Positions 59,387 through 64,000 of a stretch of DNA of 64,000 nucleotides are shown here, in pieces; position 1 is the first letter of the stretch, and every line of letters starts with the position of its first letter. The position numbers were made by a program, and so were the translations under genes. The stretch spans positions 18,868,052-18,932,051 of the forward strand of contig NC_079386.1 in the NCBI RefSeq assembly GCF_021018895.1, in the 5' to 3' direction. This stretch comes from Seriola aureovittata (Eukaryota; Chordata; Actinopteri; Carangiformes; Carangidae). The notes beneath the pieces are model-generated. The model ran no database searches. It saw only the letters and a list, made by a program, of their open reading frames with translations, and was not told the DNA's origin.

Positions 59387-59998
59387 AGCTTCAGATAGAG
59401 AAGTGTGAGTTGTGTGAATGACCAAAGTGGTTTCTGTACAGAACAAGGTTAAAGTTTCAGTCTCTTAGTCTCAGCGCTGACGGACTCTGTGTCTCTTACA
59501 GGAAACATCATGATTGGATGTCTGGGTGACGAGCAGAGTGACATCATCATCCATCCCGGGCTGATGTGATAATCACACCATCTCTATCGCTGTAACGCTG
59601 CTTCAGGGAAGGAAGCGACAGGCGACATGAACAGCAGGGTTAGTGTCTTACTGACTGGGTGTGTAACTTTATTCTGCAGAGCGAACTCTTCTTTCTTCTC
59701 TGATGCAAATTAAAGAGTTGAAGCAGCAGCTGATGCTTTTTCCTGAATCTCAGCTTCATTCTCTCCGACAACATCCCGACTATAACACGTCTGATGACTT
59801 CAGTTATACTGTAACAAATAAATCAATACTGATCACTCGTATCATTGGTTAATCTGACTGATATTTTCCTGGGTGGTGGTGTTTGAGTGGAGATGGATCA
59901 GATTTCTTTTTCCAAACAACGATTTAACCTCCTCTAATTCTCGGAAACTACAACATCACCACAAAGAATTACACAGAGGAGTCAGGACATTTTTCTCT

Positions 59999-60363
59999 TT
60001 AAAGCTCCATATTTTATTATTAGAAGAGAGGAGGCTCTGAGCCTCTCTTCTGATTGGCTGACTGTTTTCTGAGTGATCCAATAGAAATATAGCAGATTTC
60101 AGGTAAAAACACTCAGAGAAACCAAATCCTGCAAGGTTTGGATGGTGGGTCCAGGTGGGCGGGGCTTGGTGACTGCTTTGTTGTGACATCACAAAGTTCC
60201 AGAAGTCCTGACGGCTGGTTTTAAGGCTCAGTTTCTGAATACAGGCTGTGTGCATTTCTCTGTGGACTGAGGCTTTGATACTTTCACAGTATTAATATAG
60301 AAGCTAGAGCTGATCTATAATCTATAATCACACTACACATGGACACAGACCTTTACACTGGAG
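59999..60363 (-). mobile_element. MITE-like element, copy B (inverted, truncated)
   Basis: Reverse-complement copy of 2970-3481. It begins TTAAAGCTCCAT, lacks most of the segment beyond the hairpin, and runs to CCTTTACACTGGA, where similarity stops about 12 bp short of the expected TTAA end. Confidence 0.75.
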
Positions 60364-60821
60364 GAGCTGGAAGGAATAGAGAGAGAGACTCCCAGCAAAT
60401 ATTGATCATTTTTGCTGAAATTATTGATCAGCAACTGTTTTAATAATTGACTCAATTCTTTCCATCAGCTGATCTGTTCATCGCTGCAGAATCTGAAGTC
60501 TCTTTTCAGATTTTGTCTTGTGTGAGCTTTAATTTTAGTTAAATGCAAAGGGATCAATACTCAGCAGTGGCTGCAGTGTTTTCCTTTAATGGTTTCTCCT
60601 CTTTTCTGTTTGGCTTGTGCAGACAGGACGTCACGGGTAACATCATCATGTTAACAAGAATCGCTTCTTGATGGTATTTTGAGTAACTGGACCTCAAAGA
60701 AAGGTTTTTAATAAACTTGATGTTTAGGAAAATGTGTGTGAGTAAGTTGTCTGCTCAGATCAATGTTGGAGCTCTTCAAGTGAGAAGAACCCTTGAGTGT
60801 GTGTTGGCTTTCTGCCTGGTG

Positions 60822-60823
<2 letters not shown>

Positions 60824-60871
<48 letters not shown>
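60824..60871 (+). repeat. (GT)n microsatellite
   Basis: Uninterrupted GT tract of about 24 copies. Confidence 0.95.
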
Positions 60872-60873
<2 letters not shown>

Positions 60874-61018
60874 GCCTACTTCCGTGGAATTCCTGCCCGA
60901 CACACCCACCAGGAGCATTTGAATACAGAGCGACAGCTCTGAACAGAAATAAAAGAGTCGGAGGGGAACGAACAGAGGGACGGACACATGGCTGCTGGAG
61001 ACATGAAGCTGTGACAGG

Positions 61019-61025
61019 ATGAACG
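61019..61025 (+). CDS. weak candidate translation start exon (Met-Asn then donor)
   Basis: ATGAACG is followed by a strong donor, GTGAGTG, at 61026. Just upstream an 8-codon open frame (60988-61014, MAAGDMKL) ends 4 nt before this ATG and could act as a uORF. The region 60880-61020 is less AT-rich than its surroundings. No downstream exon could be linked, so this may be chance. Confidence 0.2.
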
Positions 61026-61359
61026 GTGAGTGACGACTTTTAAAATACAGACTAACAAGACGAGGTGAAGAGTCTTCAAGCCTTTACGTGCGGCTCAGTC
61101 CAGCTCAGTTTTAGAGATGTGGTGATATCTGGTGTCTAATAAAACCAGTCAGTGTTAAAGTTAAACTTTTCGTGCACCAAGGATTAGTTGGAAACCTGCT
61201 TCTGATGTTATTTATTCATTTATTTCGCCGCTGTCCAGTAGCAACCATGTATCTCCAAATTTGGTGACTTCTCCAGATAAATTTACGGATTAACTGTCCT
61301 GTATGAAACAGAGGAACTGAAGCAAATGAGGGAATTATTTTACATCTACGTCTAAATAA

Positions 61360-63540
61360 AGTGTTTAAAACAACTGGATAATCTGAAAAGTCTGAAAAAT
61401 CTGACCATAAATAGACGAACTGATTCCCAAATATAAAACAACTACGAAAGACTTAAACTGATGAAAAATATAAAACAATCACAAAGAGACAGAAAAGGGC
61501 CGAAGCTGAAAACCGACCTGTTTTTATGAAGTAACTGAGGATTTATTGCCTTTAATCTTTCAGTTTTTTGCATCTTGTTTTTTACTGATCAAAGTGGCGT
61601 CCCTCTGTGCCGTTGGATTTTCCGTTCACAGTGGATCACCGAGGTCAAACATTAGAGTAAACTATCCTCCCAGATCAGCAACATTATGGACACGAGTCAG
61701 CACAGAGGTCAAGGGTCACAGCCGTCGTGCCTTCGTGTTTGTATAAGTCAGGATAAATTTATGTGGGAGTTTCACACAAACAACAAACAACAGTCAGAAT
61801 CCGCAGGAGTCGTCTTCTCCTCTGAACTTGTAGGAGGTTTGATAAACATTCGATTGTTGGTTTTCTAATGAATTTTCTTTATTTGACAGTAAAGTAAAAG
61901 ATGAAAGTGCAGCTGTGTGTCTGTAGACATGTTGTGTTTATACTGAAACCTGCATCTCTGCTTGAATAAACTGCAGCCAACAGCTCAGAGACATAAACTG
62001 ATGCTGGATGTTGATGCTGATTGAACCAACAGATCCTCCAAAAACCAGACAGAGTCTTTTACTGTCTTTAGAAATGACGAATATCAACCACGAGAGGAAT
62101 TTAATATTCAAACATGGATATAGATCAGACATTTACTCACACATTTCAGTCACTTACAAAATAAATCTGCTCAAATCACACATAAGAGTCCATAATGGAG
62201 GAAGCTATTGTACCTTAGCCACTGTGTCTTATAGTCTGCAAAGACTTATTCCTAAATCCATCATTAAGGTTTGGAGTCCTGAGTTTTTAGTTACTACTAG
62301 CTAGTTTTAAACTGGTGATTTTAAGAGACAAGCCTAGTGCCATCCAATCAAACGCAATCAGCATCATGTAAACAGAGGTCACTGTAGCATCATACGCTAT
62401 GCTAACCAGATTTTATTGCCATGATAGCATCACGAGCTCACGAAACTTTACAGGTGTGTACCTGAGATCAAAGATTGGTGCTGTCCAACCAATGACGACT
62501 GAGTACTCACAACATGTTGGTGTGAGCCCGTCACAAGGTGGCGTCTCTAGTTTGGTCTAGCTAACGTTATTAGCATGCTTTGCAGTTTTACTTATAGTGT
62601 TGTTTTTGTGAATTGTATTTAAATCTTCTCAGTTTATGAAACTTCTGGCCCAGTATACACCCTGGTTACACGGCCCAAGTCTGGCCCGGAGACATAGCAT
62701 CTGACAGTCATGCTGTGTATGGGCCGGGCTTGGGCCGTGGAACCGGGCGTGTACCGGCTCAGAAGAAACACAAGCATGTGGCCCAAGTATGGGCCGGATG
62801 CATCTTGCTATCTACTGTTAGCATTTTGATCAAGAACCGTGATACTTCATTTACTCTTTTGCTAAATGTGGGTCACATGTTCCGGTCCAGTACTTCAGCT
62901 AGCTACAAAACAGTATGTTTTTAATAACAATTCATCTCTATGGAAGAGTTATTTTGTGTGGCGCAACCTTTATCCACTTTTAAACAGTTGCGTCACAACC
63001 AGGCTAAATTTGAACTTGTGTAACCGGCTCCAGCCGTAAGAGTGACCAGTTCATCGCCAAATATCTGGAGCAAAATACTCCACACAGGCGCACAGATGAC
63101 TTTTGTCATCCATAAACATTTTGAAACAACAATTTAAACCTCTTCAAACACTGATCCACAGATTAATGAATAACAATCATCCGCTACACAAAGAAAACAA
63201 GTGGAAGATGTCGGTGACTCTAAAGCATTACAGATAATATGAATATTACAAACATACAATATACAAACAACCACAAACACAAAGATTCTTTTACATCTAA
63301 GGCAAAAAGCGTTTAAAAACTCACTGGATTATCTGAAAAGTCTGAAAAATCAGATCACAAATAGATTCAAACTACTGACCGAATATAAAACAACCACAAC
63401 AATGAAGAAATCAACGACCAAAACACTCAAAACAACCACAGAGGCACAAACTGACGTAAGATTCAGAACAAAAGTGACAAAACAACAGGAAAGAGACATA
63501 AAAGGGCCGAAGCTGAAAACAGACCTGTCTTTATTAACTC
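61360..63540 (+). repeat. two related segments (local duplication)
   Basis: Segments about 61370-61530 and 63310-63545 share, in the same order, AACTGGATAATCTGAAAAGT-like text, TCTGAAAAATC, an AAATAGA piece, AATATAAAACAACYAC and AGGGCCGAAGCTGAAAAC. The similarity is partial with insertions, so this is either an old tandem duplication or two copies of one dispersed repeat. Confidence 0.5.
62650..62800 (+). repeat. GGCCC/GGGCC motif repeat
   Basis: Multiple TGGCCC, CGGCCCAAGT, TGGGCCGGGC, TTGGGCCGTG and TGGGCCGGAT words in both orientations within 150 bp. The first part matches 35205-35255 (GGCCCGAGTCTGGCC versus GGCCCAAGTCTGGCC), so it belongs to a dispersed family. Confidence 0.65.
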
Positions 63541-64000
63541 TAAGTAACTGAAGAACATTTAGGACGATATAAAAGCACGACACAGATAACGTGCGTCCTC
63601 ATGCAAACAACCATAATGAGCATCACATTCAGGAACCAGACTGTGACGTATGAGTATTTGTACAATATACAATTATTGGGCCCTAACACTCGGGAGAAGA
63701 GTGATGGCATGAGGAGAGGAACTGCTGCTGGTACTTTCGTTATACAGGTGTCTGCAGCACCTGCCGGAGGGGAGGGGTCGGAGAAGGTTGTGTTCAAGGT
63801 GTGAAGAACCTGTGGTGATTTTCACTGCTCACTTCCTGGTTCTTGAAGAGTCCTGGAGGGTGGGCAAGGTACAAACAATGACTCCTTTTCTTTTTGCATT
63901 AAATTAGTAAAAAGACAAAACAGGAACTAAAGGAAAAAATTAAATTCATAAAATAAAAAGTAAATATGATGTTAACCTAATATAGTTCAACATGAAAACC

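Larger units (their letters stand above)
59387..64000. other. gene-poor right flank
   Basis: Contains MITE copy B, a GT microsatellite, a weak candidate first exon near 61019, GGCC-rich tandem motifs at 62650-62790 and dispersed CACAAAGAGAC-type fragments (61470-61510, 63470-63520). Two segments near 61360-61530 and 63310-63540 share phrases such as TTATCTGAAAAGTCTGAAAA and GGGCCGAAGCTGAAAAC, so part of this flank is a diverged local duplication. No confident gene. Confidence 0.5.

Overview
The window reads as nuclear DNA of a ray-finned (teleost) fish. Genes are split by many short GT-AG introns, CA/GT microsatellites and minisatellites are dense, several dispersed repeats look like common fish non-autonomous elements, and the recognisable proteins are vertebrate. 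Among them is the divergent pair smim27/topors, which is also adjacent in mammals. All gene models were built by hand from splice signals, reading phase and remembered family motifs. No alignment or transcript was available.

Layout. 1-3773: mostly repeats, plus a candidate signal-peptide exon on the minus strand (1475-1555). 3774-11683 (+): a 23-exon receptor guanylate cyclase of about 868 aa with an unusually short, cysteine-rich ectodomain. 11684-17428: non-coding, including a ~96-copy 10-bp minisatellite. 17429-18352 (-): smim27, a 50-aa membrane micropeptide gene in two tiny exons. 18353-19370: shared divergent promoter region. 19371-26731 (+): topors, a RING E3 ligase of about 1678 aa, enlarged by a degenerate PIDLH-type repeat tail. 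26732-35014: gene-poor, with a Tc1-like remnant. 35015-38990 (-): cxxc4, a CXXC zinc-finger protein of 408 aa. 38991-43679: GC- and purine-rich region upstream of cxxc4 with long GT and GA tracts. 43680-48620 (+): prelid1-like gene (220 aa) with a tRNA-Gly(TCC) nested in its first intron. 51621-56443 (-): the most unusual locus. 57665-59386 (+): a candidate small secreted peptide ending in poly-glutamate. 59387-64000: repeats and a weak candidate first exon.

Main discovery candidate: on the minus strand, signal-peptide, Ig V-type, Ig C-type and transmembrane exons of a B7/butyrophilin-like receptor run, through 18-266 nt-spaced exons with matching splice phases and no in-frame start in between, into the complete exon set of a goose-type (g-type) lysozyme domain. 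The 13 exons sum to 1467 nt (488 codons plus stop). The lysozyme-like domain has Gln where the catalytic Glu is expected and Ser at a second acidic position, so it is probably not catalytic. This would be a type I membrane protein with a cytoplasmic pseudo-lysozyme domain, an architecture I do not know from the literature.

The genes do not form one pathway. topors and smim27 probably share a promoter; the others look like independent loci.
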